DNA of 64,000 nt from Phaseolus vulgaris (taxonomy: Eukaryota; Streptophyta; Magnoliopsida; Fabales; Fabaceae), in the NCBI RefSeq assembly GCF_000499845.2, contig NC_023756.2, positions 2,567,332 to 2,631,331 of the forward strand, given 5' to 3'. Below the pieces are notes generated by a model. It ran no database searches. It was not told where the DNA came from and saw nothing but the letters and a program-made list of their open reading frames with translations. Shown here one piece after another: positions 1 to 13,099 of the stretch (position 1 is the first letter of the stretch; each line of letters begins with the position of its first letter). The translations under genes were made by a program, and so were the position numbers.

Positions 1-76
1 AAGTATGTTGCTGTTAAACTGATGTAGTTCTTCAGAAGTATGTCGCTACTGAAATATTTCTTTTTTCTTTTTGCAG

Positions 77-3000
77 ATGCACATAAAAGATATGGTGGGA
101 TGGGGACAATGTTGGTGATCAAGGTTGGTGCATAAGATAATGGGTATAATAGCACTTACTGTTCAAAAAAAGTGGTAAAATGTCCCTATCAATAGAGGCA
201 GAGACAGACAAAGGATTTAGAGATCAATGCTTTTTCTATACACACAATATATATATATATAAAGATCATTGCTGTATTTCTTCACAAAAAACCACTTTCA
301 TTCTCTTTTTGGGGTTGTGGATATCTTGTGCAGGTTTCAGCTGAATCTGCTAACCAATTCGGTGAGTTGGTTGCTGATCCAACCACTAATGAGTTGCTGC
401 ATTATACTGAGAAACCTGAGACATTTGTGAGTATTCAGTTTCGTTTGTTTCTCTTCATTTTTTTACTTTGAAAAAAAGCACAATTAATTTTGATCTTGAT
501 TGGTATAATATATGTGTGTGTGTGTTGCTTATAACTACACCTAAACAAAACTAATCACTGTGTAATTGCAGGTCAGCAATTTGATAAATTGTGGTGTGTA
601 CGTTTTCACCCCTGATATATTTACTGCCATCGACGATGTATATATTAATCGAGAAGGCAGAGGTTGGTCTCTTTCAATCACCTTTTAAATAGTTTTGAAT
701 CTTAAAAGAATTGTGTTGCGTAAATTGATTCTCTGAAACATAAGATTTAACTCGGCTCAACCTTTAGAATTTTAACTAATGAGTGTTGCATGGAAGTGGT
801 ATATATTATGAACCAAGAAGGCATAGGATGATCTCTGTTAATTGCAGTTTAGAAAAGCTTCCGTCATAAAAGGCTTGTGTTTCATTAATTGATTCCTGAT
901 ACAGAAGATTTAACTTGGTGTATTTGTAACTTTACATATTTCTAACATCTATTTGTAACTACAAAATATTTTGGTGTATTTGTAACTTTACATATTTCTA
1001 ACATCTATTTATGCCATTCATGCCTTGAAACTTGAAAATCTTGCATGCATTTTGGTTTTTTCACTATATCTATCAACTTTGTTTACTATTTGCAGTAAGG
1101 CTGCACCATTGGAAATTGACTTGATTTATTGACACCTTTGCAGCTAATCTACGCCGTCTCTCCAGCTTTGATACACTCCAATCTGCCACAAGGTTGATTG
1201 ATTACCACTATTTGTTGTTTTATTTTGAAAATAATTCAAAACTATTTTTAATGGGTGCATGGATATTGGTTCAGAAGCTAGTTAAATGTGAAAGAGTCTA
1301 CACTTGACTACAATTTTCTCTTTTAGGGATTAAATTATTGCTTAAGAGTAATACTAATATCTAACCCTCATTGCTTTTCTTCCTCCACTTATCACATTGG
1401 TTCCAAAGGATTCACCCTTTTCGTTGCACATCTTTTCCTCTTTGAAAACTGCAATATCTTCTGATGCTCATGGACGCATTTTCCCTTCAGGACTATTCCT
1501 GTAGATTTTGTAAGACTGGATCAAGATATATTATCACCTCTAGCTGGGAAGAAGCAATTATATACATATGAGACAATGGATTTCTGGGAGCAAATTAAAA
1601 CTCCAGGGTAGGGTTGCATTGTATCTTAACACTGTCTCAAGATTTAATATTGGACCATTATTAGGTTTAACTTAAAGTATACGCTTACACGTACAGAATG
1701 TCATTGAAATGCTCAGAATTGTATCTTGCCCAATTCCGGTATACTTCACCTGATCTTTTGGCCAGTGGAGATGGTAATAAGAGTGCAACAGTTTCTGGTG
1801 ATGTATATATTCATCCATCTGCAAAAGTTCATCCTTCTGCAAAGGTAGTTTCATTTCCTTCTCAAAATTGTACATACTTTTACCTTTGTAGACAACAATT
1901 AAATTAGCTCTAGTACCTTTATGCATTTCTGCTGAAAACTCCTAAAGTCTAAAACAGTAATTACCTGCAAGATAGATCTGTTCTTGAAGGGAAAAACTAC
2001 TTGACTTGAATTTGTGCAATATTTCCAAGTACTTGTTTTAAGGGTGCATTGATTCCATAATACAAGTTAGGAATTTATTTGTTAGGGTAACTGTTATGCT
2101 GGAAAGAATTTTATTCTGACTTTCAATCCAAGATTGAATGAACAGTGCACATTGCATTATTGCAATTATAAAAATGTTAGCTGCAAGTAAAATAAAAACA
2201 AAATTGTGGAGAAAACCAAAATTTCTGTTTATATGGACCTGAATAGTGATAAGAACCTTAGGAGAAGGACACCACAAAAGCTAGTAGTACTGTAGCAATA
2301 GTTGGAGAACCCCAAAGTCTTATAAAGCCAATACTTTTCTAGTGGGACTTAAGTCTCATACCTTGCAATTGGATCCAGAACAAATACTTGGCATGAAATA
2401 TAAAGTATGTTTTTGTTCTCTTTCTTGAACAGATTGGTCCCAATGTTTCTATCTCAGCAAATGTTCGTGTAGGTGCTGGCGTCAGGTTAAGCGGTTGTAT
2501 CATCTTGGATGATGTTGAAATTAAGGTAAGGAACTCAAAGGTTAGATGTGTATAAGTATTTATAATGTATAAGCAAATGTATTTGTTCTCCTGACAGGAA
2601 AATGCTTTTGTCACAAACTCAATTATTGGATGGAAGTCATCACTTGGAAGATGGTCACATGTGCAGGCAAGTTCAGTACATTTTTAATTAAACTGGTGCA
2701 AATGCAAAAGAGCATAAAGCAAAAATATAGAGAATTTTTAAACAAAAGGAAAAGTTTCATTTAAGCCATCAACATGTCTGAGACAATTGAAAATTTAATG
2801 ATTACACCACTCTTGCTTACTGTGTCTCACCTATAGTGAATTGAATGGTTCAGGCTGATGGTAACTACGATGCAAGACTTGGCACAACCATCCTAGGTAC
2901 AAGTTCCTGCCTGCTTAATTGCCTTTTGTTTATGAAGAAAAATGATACAGCTATCTTGGTACTTTTGGTGATGTTCTTCAGTTAAACATATAAAACTGAA

Positions 3001-3279
3001 GTTTTACCTTATTAATCTGTGTTGATCCTAATGAAAACTTCCATTTTGCAAATTATTGAGGTAAAACTCTAACTTGGATTAGAAAACAATGCCAAAAGTA
3101 TTTAAAGAACTATATCCTATAAACACCATTTCAGTTGTGACCTTTTTCCTTTTCTCCTTTGTGATAATGATCATTTAGGGGAAGCTGTAACTGTTGAAGA
3201 TGAAGTGGTAGTGTTCAACTGCATTGTTCTTCCCAATAAGACTCTCAATGTGAGTGTGCAAGAAGAAATCATCTTGTAA
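77..3279 (+). CDS. GMPPA: Mannose-1-phosphate guanylyltransferase alpha-like (GDP-mannose pyrophosphorylase A / KONJAC type), 3' part
   Basis: Ten exons are visible: 77-123, 334-426, 572-662, 1144-1192, 1491-1607, 1697-1844, 2433-2525, 2598-2666, 2854-2896 and 3179-3279 (stop TAA 3277-3279). They join in frame to about 283 codons. The family is about 415 aa, so roughly 130 N-terminal residues with the nucleotide-binding signature lie upstream of the window. The product contains RYGGMGTMLVIK, the nucleotidyltransferase stretch INCGVYVFTPDIF, and a C-terminal left-handed beta-helix of hexapeptide repeats (YIHPSAKVHPSAK onward). In plants the alpha-like paralogue (KJC1/KJC2) is known to stimulate the catalytic GMPP (CYT1), which makes GDP-mannose for ascorbate, N-glycans, GPI anchors and glucomannan in the cytosol. 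The intron after 2666 starts with GC, not GT. The gene faces the alpha-mannosidase II gene tail-to-tail. Family call is confident; paralogue choice is from memory. Confidence 0.93.
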
Positions 3280-4573
3280 TCTGAAGAAGTGAGTTTTACT
3301 GGTTACTCCAAAAAAAAAAAAAAAGACTTGGAGCATTTTGGTTTTAACATTTCTTTCTCCAATTTGTTTGGTCTAGGAATGCAAGTTAAGCTTAGATACA
3401 ACATACAAGAAGTGTATGGAATTTTGGCTTAATTATGGAGTTATGTACACAAATGGAATATGTGTAAATCACACTTTAAACTAGAATCTTGTAGGAGCAG
3501 GTACCACAAAATATCTGAACTACACCAATTTTAGGTGAAATCAAAGCCTAAAGGCTTACACTGTTACATCAATCCATTGCTAAATTAGACTGAAGCAAAC
3601 AGTTAGTACATGTTTGGCTTAAACTTTACAAAGTTGGATTAAACTTAAGTTTGTAAAAGCAACTCAAGTTGTTTCTATAAAATTGAGATTTTGAGTAAAA
3701 CTTTAATGTAGAAATGTAGTTTTGAAGGTAACCAAACATGTCACAAACTGAATTTACTTGGAACACATCAAACAGAATACAAAGCATAGTCTTAACTGGT
3801 TTAGTTTCATATCTTGATTAAATTTACAGTTATATCTGACAAGTTCACCCAATAGTAATTATCCTTCATTTTGGATTTGAAAATCTGAAATTCAAAAAAT
3901 ACTTTATGATAAAATAAATCTGGAATAGATTATTGTGTTCTGTAAATGAAATTCTGGAATAGAATTTGAAAATTAAAATCTTTCCGTTCTGAAAAGGTAA
4001 ATAAAAAAATGCATTCAAAAGATTTTCAGAATTTAGAAAAGTGTTGTGAAAATCCAAATTTGGATGCCTTTTTATTATTTGATCAGGTGCAGAAAGTAAT
4101 TGTCTTTTATTATAGTTCATTGATTGACCCAAACATCTAAAATATAAACAAGAATCTCGTGATATAACAGGATGATAATTGCTTCCTCCACACCCATATT
4201 TTCTTTTGTGCACTTTTTTTAGTGTAATGTAAAATAAATGATTTTTTTTTCAAAAGCCTCACATTCTAGAAAATTATTTCTGAAAATTAAAAAACTTTCA
4301 AACAACACCTTTGGGAAACATTCGGAAAAAAATATATTATTGTTGTGGAAATAATTAATGACAGTCACACCCTTTTTTGCATACAATTTTTATTATTCTA
4401 ATAGTTTTTATTACATGATTTTATAAATGAATGATTTGGGAATTAAACAATATTTATTAAACTCTTAAGTATGAATACCATATAAATAATTAATAGTTTA
4501 AGATTTTAAACACAAACAAATATTCTCTCTTATCATCTTTTCTGCCACACTTTTTATATATGTTCTTTTAAGC

Positions 4574-4883
4574 TTAAATAAGTTATAGGTCTCTAATATA
4601 TTACTTTTTTTTAGTACCTAATAAATTGTTTTTTTTTTCAAATTACGTATCTAATAAATTATTAAATTTGTTTTAGGTTCCTAAAAAATATTTCTCTATA
4701 TTTTGTTTCCAATATTATGTTGTCTCCTTTGAAGTAATCAGTGAAATTTTTGTTTTAGTCCCTTAACTTGTTACTTTATAAAAACCGGTATCCATAATTT
4801 ATTAGGTAGCCAAATCTAAAAGAAAACTATTAGGAACTGAAATTAAAAATCGATTATATATTAGGAACCTTAAACTTATTTAA
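4574..4883. mobile_element. Probable MITE with ~31-bp terminal inverted repeats
   Basis: The left end reads TTAAATAAGTTATAGGTCTC and the reverse complement of the right end reads TTAAATAAGTTTAAGGTTCC; similarity continues through TAATATAT for about 31 bp. The element is about 310 bp, AT-rich and has no coding capacity. TTAA is present at both edges, so it is unclear whether TTAA is the target duplication or part of the inverted repeat. The ends resemble the very common TTAAATA(A/T)G-type elements of legume genomes (from memory), as does the element at 43662-43952. Confidence 0.5.
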
Positions 4884-5551
4884 TTCATTCTTTTCATTTC
4901 TTTTATACTTTTGTCTTTAACTTTTGAAAGATAGATTTATGATGTTCCTATATCTTGGCTAAAATATATGTATCCAAACATGTTGCTAAATAAATATTCT
5001 AAAAAAATATTAGATTTTATCACATTTATGTAAAAATAAAATAAAATAGTGCAATGCTATGATTAATTTTAAAAAATACTATTTATCAATAATTATAGGC
5101 TATTATCATATTGGTGAAAACCATATTCAATTATAATTTAATAAATTTTAGAACATAATTAATAGATATTTTCTCAAAAAAATTGGACTTAACCTATCAA
5201 GCATGAGAAATGATGCCTTTTGACTCCAAATATACTAAAAGATCAAACTCAATACCAATGTCATAAAATACTAATTAAGAACACCCAAATGAAAAAGAAA
5301 AACCTAAAAAATATTAGCAAACCCTACCATAATTGTTAATGCAATGTAACATTGAAGAAAAACTTTCTATTATTGATTCCTAGACCAACACCAGATAACA
5401 AGACCTAACTTCTTAATGATTATTTCTTTTTCTAATGGTTATTTCTTTTTCTATAGAAACTCTTTACGTTAAATATCATATAGAAGCTCTCATGTTACAC
5501 ATCGTAAAGAAACTCTCATATTAACTTAATATTTCAGCTAGGCTCTCATGT

Positions 5552-5640
5552 TAAACATCATTATGAAACTTGATATCTCAGCTAGACTGACACTTCAAGT
5601 AACAATAATTATCTGTCATAACATGAAAAAAATATTATTA
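5552..5640 (+). repeat. Dispersed repeat, copy 1 (partner at 16861-16955)
   Basis: About 90 bp beginning TTAAACATCATTATGAAACT and containing AGACTGACACTTCAA closely matches 16861-16955 in the same orientation, including the following CATAA-poly(A)-TATTATTA tail. It is probably a fragment of an unidentified transposable element. Confidence 0.55.
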
Positions 5641-6171
5641 AAAAAAAAAACCTTAATGGTTATTTCATCTTTTCAGCAAATTATTTTAATAGTTGTGAAG
5701 GACAATAAGTATGTTTTTGCAAATTGTTGAGCTCAACTCCAAAAAAGGTTACACTCTCCCCAACACAGGTATAAATCTGTACATGTACGTAGTCTGTTAG
5801 AGACATGTTATACAATAACATAAGTGGACAAAGCAAAACTCATCTTTCAAGTCCATGAAAAAAGGTAAACAAATGCTACAGCAAAGCACAAAACAGACAA
5901 GGAGCCGCAGATACTACAATCTCTCATTTCATCATGTTATCATAACAGCACTCTACAAAAGTCCACTGTCACGCTTCTTCAACCAATGTAGCTCCTCTTT
6001 GCTTGGACATTCTCTTACCTGCACCAGTGAGAAAGCAGTCCAAGAATAATCCATCCCTACCATCAATGGGGCAGTGCAGTTAAAAAACTCAGCATAAATT
6101 CATCTTAAATGAGTCCAAGAATTCCCTGTGGTTCAGCTTAAATCAGAAGTAGCCACTCAGTAATGAGTACT

Positions 6172-9100
6172 CTATTGTGGCCTCAATTCCAACTTGTAAG
6201 CTTGTATTTCCATTGGAGATATGGCCACATGCCCCTCTTGTGCAAGATCTCCAAATTGCTCTGAGAATCCCATTACTTCAGGGTCTTCGTGCAAGAGATT
6301 CAAGGAAGTTGCTTTGACTTTTGAGACTGTAAGATCCTGGAACATGCTGAACAGATTCACAGTGACATCACCCAGATTAGTGCATTGTGATCTTCCCTTC
6401 CGGCAGTACGAAGAATCCCAATGTCGTCTGTGAAAAATTAGAGCAAATCTAGGACCTTCAGCTGGTTGCTGCAAAAACTTTAAAGGCTTGGGAACCTTAA
6501 AGTTCACTATGTGCAAGTCACACGGCAAGGGAGCAGCAAGAGGAGAAAAGGATCTAGGTGGTGGCTTTGCAGACTTGTCCTGTGGTTTCTTGGAAATGAA
6601 TGCATGCAATGGATAGTTCAGATGAGAACCAACACAGTGAGATAAAAGAGAAGGGCTGTAAGCGAATGGGGTGGAAACCAAATTTGATGTGGCAGAAACA
6701 TTGGTTTCCATGGTTAGGTGGAAGACAACATTCATCACCCGGTTATCCATCACTCCTTGTCCCAGACCACGACCATCGTCTCTTACCAACCGACGGTCGA
6801 GCATTATCTCTAGCCATCCATTTTTAAGGCTTGCCACACCTAATGATTGCCTGGAATGGACCGAAAACCGATGACCATTTGATCCCTGTATAAATGCAAG
6901 AGAGGGCAGGGGGTAGTAGTTGCCTTGCAGAGGAATCTTATCGTAGGTTTCTCTTCTGCTCATCTGAAATCCATTTAAATCTGAATAAAAAATCTTCTTG
7001 TTATCAATATCTGTTTTATATCTAACTATCAACTCCTTATCATTGAAATCATGGCCAAGAAGCTCAACATGGTACTCCTTTTCAATGATAAACCCTTGGA
7101 CTGTGCTCTCTCCACTATATATTCGGGTGCTATGAGAAATGGGGGCTTTCTCCCAAGTTGTTCTTGGATAAGAGTATACTTCCTGCATCAAAGGGCCCTC
7201 TGAGATCAGCAACTGCCCACCTTCTTCAATAAAGGGCTGAGCATCACCATTGGGCTTGAACAAGTATGCCCCACCAGAACTAGAATACAAACCAATTTCC
7301 TCTTTTACAATATTTGGGGAACTATTTTTTGAAATTATCTTCTGTAACAAACCATATTTTACATCAAAAGTTAGTTTTTGATTCTGATTCTCAATTTCAG
7401 CCACATCAGACTCTATTTTGACACAAGAATAGGGTGTAGGACAGGCAATCGAGTTAGACTTAGAGAAGATTTTCAACTTTGCAGGCTTGGCCTTTTCACA
7501 CTCATCGAAACCATTGGAGATATAATAAGTTTCCAATCCCAGAGCAGGAACAGAGACTTCCCAGTAAAGTCGATGCTTCCCAGTAAAGATTTTGCTATTA
7601 TGATGCTGCAGCTCAGGCAAAATTTGGCTCTGAACACAACTCCAGTTAGAGTCAACAACAGTAACATCAGGACTGTCAACAACCAACATCACAACTTCTT
7701 GGCTAGTTTGCTCCAAAGGATTAAAAAAGACCACTGATTGGTAAGTACCGTCGTGAACACCAATCACTTTATGCAATGGTTGAGCATCATATTTGGATCT
7801 CACTATTGCTGGCTCAAATTGGGAAGGACTGTGGTCTAATTTATCATAGCGGATTCCAAGAAGAGCCTCAACTGCCTTGGACATAAAAATCTGCAAGTCC
7901 AGTAAAGAAGTATGCATGCGCATTCCATAGTCCATAACCACGTGATCTTTTGCGGTACCAGTTACCCCATCATGATGCTGAAAAAGAGCCAAGTTCCTTC
8001 TAGCAGCTGTCAACTTATAGGAAAACCCCATTGCAAACTTTTCACAGTGTGATCTCCGACAGCAGCCAAGTATTAGAGCTACCATGATTTCAGTGGCACG
8101 GAGCGTCTGTTCTAGTACCCTATCAACGGCCTTGAAGAAGGGTCGTGAAACATAATAACCACTCCAGTAGTCTTGTTGCCGATCAGAATAAGTGAAAAAA
8201 TCACCTGATAGAGAAGGAAAACCTTCAACTAGACCAGATCCTATTTCACCAGGAAATGAGTAATTTATTCTCTCTGCTTCCTCGCGCAGCGTTACAAAGT
8301 AGTCTTCCAAAGTACCAAACTTTGCCTCTGCATTCAAACTGGGGTTTGAATTGATATAATCAAACAACATTTGGTAATTTCTGAATTGGGCTTCTGCTTC
8401 TTCGACATTAATATACCGAAAATCATCTCCAAGAGGAACAAGAAGTGTATTGGTTCGGTACAAAGTTGACTTTTTCCTGTATTGATCCAGCAATTTAAGA
8501 GCTCTTTCCTGAACATTTTCCAGAGTGGTCTCCACAGGATATTGCCCCCATGGGCATTGTTCATAAACAAAACCCTGCATGCGTGCAAAATCAAACTGAC
8601 AACAAATAGCAGGTTCTGGGCCACATGTATGAGGTATATCATATGAATAAAAGGGCATCATGTGGACAAATATATCGGTGGTTTCATCTGCATCCCAGCT
8701 TTGGCGCCAGATGTATTCTAACTTTTTATGCCACGCAAGCTCCTTCTTCACCTCATAATGGGTTCTCTGGATAAGCATATTGTCAAAACCCATGCGACGG
8801 AGAAGATATGCCATGGTAGATGAGTAACCAAATGGATCTATAGCCCAAGAATTTTTTGGAACAAAACCAATGGTGTCATTCAACCACATATTTCCCTCTG
8901 CTATCTGTTACATAATTGTCCAAAGATTAAGCACAAACACAATAATACACAAATCACTAGAGTAAAAAGATCATAGTTTGATATGCACATGAAATCACAT
9001 CACATGGACAAGCCGAAACAAGGAAACATAATTTTCTCTTCTAATGAATGAATACCGAGTGCATCACTGCCCAAACTTGAGAATGCAGTCCAATGATAAA

Positions 9101-12013
9101 TAATTAGTTTGGTTGTATTAAGAAAAGGAATGCTCTTTAGCGATTTATAGTATGCAAAGTACCCTAGGCTTTATGTGTTTGTTGAAACTTATTTGACATC
9201 ACTGTTTGCAAGCACTAACTTGATGCCTGATATAACAATTATAATAATAAACTAAATTCATGAAATATAGCTCATATAACAGAATATTGCACGTAAAAAT
9301 AAACATGTTTAGTTATATATATGACATACTTTTGCATCAACTACATGGCACATTACAAGACCTGATTAAGTTACTTACAAAATGAGCAAAACAATGATTT
9401 TAAATTTTGATTACCTCTATATTATTAGGTAAATGATAAAATGCATTCCGACAAACTAACTAAAAGTTCTAGTTTTAAAATAATAACATTACAAAATACA
9501 TACAATCTTTACAAGAACAAATCTACTTTTAAGACAAAATACATCACAACTTTACATTCATATAACCAGTCAGTTTTTTAAGTAAATTTACTGATTAACT
9601 GAAAAGACCTAGAAGCATTTACATCCATCAGCATGCCAGCCAAATACCATGCATAATGATGCCTGACAACAGGAAAACCTAAACATAATTGGACTGCCCT
9701 TTCATCTTAATTAATTATCAACCACATAAAAATTATAGCAAAACAACTAAGAAATAACTAATATATATATATATATATACAATTGCAGAAATAGACAAAA
9801 CTTTCGACATACCTGTTCAATTATAGCAAAGTAATGGGAATTGGCCTGCAGGAATGAGAAAACCGTTAAAAGGTCAATTTTCCATAAACAATAAGGCTTC
9901 TGGTAATCTTCTTTGTTTACAGGAATTTTCATTTCGACATAATTATTCCATAGACATGTATGTTCCCAGAGCATAAACTTCATTAAAAGGAGAGCAAACA
10001 TGAAGGTCCTTAAATTCTAAAAACTTAAACAAAACAATATGATGACAAGCATCACAAAACCTACCTTCCACAAATTCTCATGACTTAATAATTACCTCAA
10101 CAGGAATGAAGTATCAACGACTACATGTATGCTCTTCACTGTAAACAAGAAAAGTGTCAGAATCAACATAACATTACCTCATCATTCATCACCCAGCCGC
10201 CTCCAACAATTTCTAACTGTCCATTTTTCACCAAATTGATGAAGGATTCCTTCATCTCATCGGATGCATCCCTCCACCATCTCTCTAAGTACGACATTTC
10301 CTCCCATATGAACTTCCGGCGAGAATCCTACATACCCCGATCATCCAGTCAATATCATAGCATAACTTTCTCTAAAACACAAGAATAAAATAGAAAGAGC
10401 TACCTATGGAACTGACAGGTTTATAAGCTCCATTTCATTGATGCTTATATTCTCCTGCACTACATCCTAACATGCAAATGTTATCAAATTTCAAGGTCTA
10501 CCACTTTTGTTATCACATGCACCACCCAGTGCATAATCTGCAGTTTCAAAGCAGCAAGTTGACTCTTCAATCCAGCAACACAAATTTACTCAACTATTCT
10601 GTTGTTCACTCTAGCTTAATCACTTGTATCATCTAAATAAACATTTAAATAATAATATTAAAATCTTTAATTTCAACACATACCAAAAATTGTACCATAT
10701 AACCTCCCCCGGTTTAACTCGCAACATAAGTCACAACCCACTAACACAAAATTCACTCAATCATGGCAAATCACTCAACAAATAAACTAAAGCTATCCAC
10801 ACATACGCACCTCACTCACATCACTTCTCATGAACCAAACACCAACCTTAACCAACTGCAGTCACCCACATAAAGAGTGTAACAATCGAGCTTCTTTAAG
10901 GAAAATGTTTTTAAATCGCAAACTAATCAGAAACCATCCTTAGTATGACCTTCAAATTCACTCAGTTATGAAAGTCAGCAGACTTGTCAAACATGACAAT
11001 CTGTAATTGGATCATAATGTATAAAGTGTGAACAAGCTTATTTCCACAGACACTACAATTCACTCTATTATGAAAGTAAACAACCTTGTCACACACAACG
11101 ATTTGTAATTGAATGACAATGTATACACAGTTAACAAACCTATCATACATGATGATCTCAGTTAAGTGGTCGACATAAAAACTCTTTACACTGTCGCTAA
11201 ATAGCTTACTCTACAAATCAATAAAGCCAGCGTGTACTTGAAAAAGACAGTGTATGCAGGATCAATACTAATACTCTTGAATTTTAGTCAAATTCCTCTC
11301 CACACCCCTCCTTTTTATAACCCAACACAAAACTCTCATGGATTGTTTAAAAAACGCTACACTTACACCTCTTTGATATTTGAAAAACATTGTAACTTAA
11401 TCAATCATTTATAATTCAAAAAATACAAACTCCAAAGTTCATAAAAAGCAAGGATAAGATATGACTTGACCTTGGTCAGTGTTTGCACAATGGTATCAAG
11501 TATGTGTCTTGATTGCCTATCATAGTACTCCTCCACAGTGAGCTTCCACCCAGGATCGTTGTGCGAGTGGGGCACCACGAACACCTTCAGCTTCTCCGCG
11601 TCCCACTCGTTCCCCCGGTACGTCACGCTCCACCCCTGCTTCCACGCGCCGCCGTCAACATCCAAAAACTCAATCTTGTCGTACAGCGCCTTGGTGGTGA
11701 TATCAACAGCGCCGGCGCCAGCGAGCGCGCTGGTGTTGAAGACGGTGGGAAGGGGCCTCCGTCCAAAGGACTTCCGGGCGCGTGAGGAGCGCGTGCGGAA
11801 GTGCGTCGCAATGGGTTTGGGGACCCCGAATCGGAGGAGGATGAGGAGGAACAAGGAGAGGGAGATAACGAGCCCAATGGAGAAGAAATTCGAAAAGATG
11901 AAGTCTTTGAGCACCGTGCGTCGCCTTCCCTTTCTGGGTGCCTTTGATTTGGGGTTGGAAGATGGGAGGATCGAGGAGGCCCAGGCAGCTCCGCGGCGAG
12001 AGGAAGAGGGCAT
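6172..12013 (-). CDS. GMII: Golgi alpha-mannosidase II (GH38), complete
   Basis: Four coding exons on the minus strand: 11471-12013, 10178-10327, 9813-9845 (a 33-bp microexon) and 6172-8904. Together they encode 1152 aa, close to the ~1170 aa of plant GMII. The enzyme removes two mannoses from GlcNAcMan5GlcNAc2 in the medial Golgi during complex N-glycan formation. It is a type II membrane protein: short basic cytosolic tail, membrane anchor at about residues 38-61, then lumenal catalytic domain. The zinc-binding motif VVPHSHNDPGW (His151, Asp153), the nucleophile motif WAIDPFGYSS (Asp265) and the active-site motif FQHHDGVTGTAK are intact. An in-frame ATG at 12130 would add 39 residues; the ATG at 12013 was chosen because it gives the MPSSS start and short tail typical of the family. 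Neighbour upstream on the other strand is GDP-mannose pyrophosphorylase A. Exon 1 is GC-rich compared with the rest. Confidence 0.96.
10955..11150. repeat. Imperfect ~102-bp tandem duplication in GMII intron 1
   Basis: TTATGAAAGT at 10966 recurs at 11068, and the sequence after it (ACTTGTCA / CCTTGTCA, TGTAATTGGAT / TGTAATTGAAT, AATGTATA) aligns over about 90-100 bp. This is an old two-copy tandem duplication in non-coding DNA. Reading frames across it are not thought to be genes. Confidence 0.6.
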
Positions 12014-13099
12014 GTTTGGTATGCGAAATTGGAAATTGGGTTGTGCAAAAAAGGAGGTTTTGGTTTGGTTTTGGTGGCGATCTGTGAGAAAACAATGAAG
12101 GAAGAAGGGTTTGGAACGAAAGGAATTCAAATCATGGGAGTTTTCGACCTGGGAGTGTGGTTTTTTGGTCGTGTTTGTGTTGTGGAGTGAAGTGTGTGGA
12201 AAAGGAAATGGAAATGGAAATGGTATTCATTAGAATATTTTGATGGAGGCACTTTGGAATTGTCAATATGTTTTGGTTTTGGAAGGTGCGAATGTTGTGT
12301 TATGTTGTGTTCTGCTACTGCAACACTTTGGCAACTTTCCAAAGCTATGCACTCGGCTCGTCAAGACACGAATAATCAAATTTAAGACACCAAATCTAAT
12401 ATTTCGAAAGAAATAAGAGAATAAGAAAACTCTCTCCTTTTGAACAAATTATCTCAAATAACTTTTCTTCAAGAATCACAAGTTAAAATAGTTTTGTTTA
12501 AGATAATTATTCTAACTTATGAGGAGACCAGCTTTTAACTTTCTTATTTTTAAAACAACTTATAAATAAGTAAATTCTATTTTTGTATCCCTGAAATATT
12601 TTTTAGTTTTAATTTTTTCAGTTTTTAAAATAATTATATTTTGTTTTTTTGTATTTATTTCAAGATAGATATACGATAGTATTTAGAAGTATAGAAAACA
12701 TTATATAAGTTGTTTATATATATATATATAACCTTTATCAGTGTGATGAATTTAATTTTGTTTAATATTTAATTTTACTTCATCTAATATAAAATTCTTC
12801 TTAATTCAAAAATAGAGACTAAAGCTACAAATTTCACAATATAAAGAAAATGAAAAGGTTATCTAATATCTTATCTTCAATCATACTTAGATTAGAGTTT
12901 AATTGTCTAATTAGCAAGTATTACAAAATAAACAATTTATAAATTATGATTAACAAGATATTAAAGTCTACTTGTTTACTTGTGTTTATTTAGGCTAACT
13001 CTAATTGTTTATATAGGTAGGAGTTCTAATACAATTGGTATAAATGACATCATAAGATAAAAGGTAATTAATCTTTCATTATTTTTTTTTTATTTTTTT

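Larger units (their letters stand above)
3280..6171. other. Intergenic region between two convergent genes
   Basis: AT-rich sequence holding the 3' untranslated regions of both flanking genes. No convincing reading frame was found. It holds one probable MITE (4574-4883) and one copy of a dispersed repeat (5552-5640). Short direct repeats based on 'ctctcatgtta' occur at about 5490-5555. Confidence 0.6.

Noticed and set aside
1..76. A further upstream exon of the GDP-mannose pyrophosphorylase-like gene
   Set aside because: The sequence is intron-like and ends in the acceptor at 76; no conserved coding segment was found before it.
6221..7737. Plus-strand open frames inside the GMII gene
   Set aside because: Antisense shadows of the long GMII exon 4.
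7473..8642. Other minus-strand frames inside GMII exon 4
   Set aside because: Out of frame with a complete GH38 protein.
11513..12098. Open frames of 90-186 codons antisense to GMII exon 1
   Set aside because: They mirror the GC-rich coding exon of a clearly conserved gene.
12127..12385. Short frames just upstream of GMII
   Set aside because: They lie in the GMII leader and promoter and show no conserved feature; an upstream reading frame in the leader is possible but cannot be supported.
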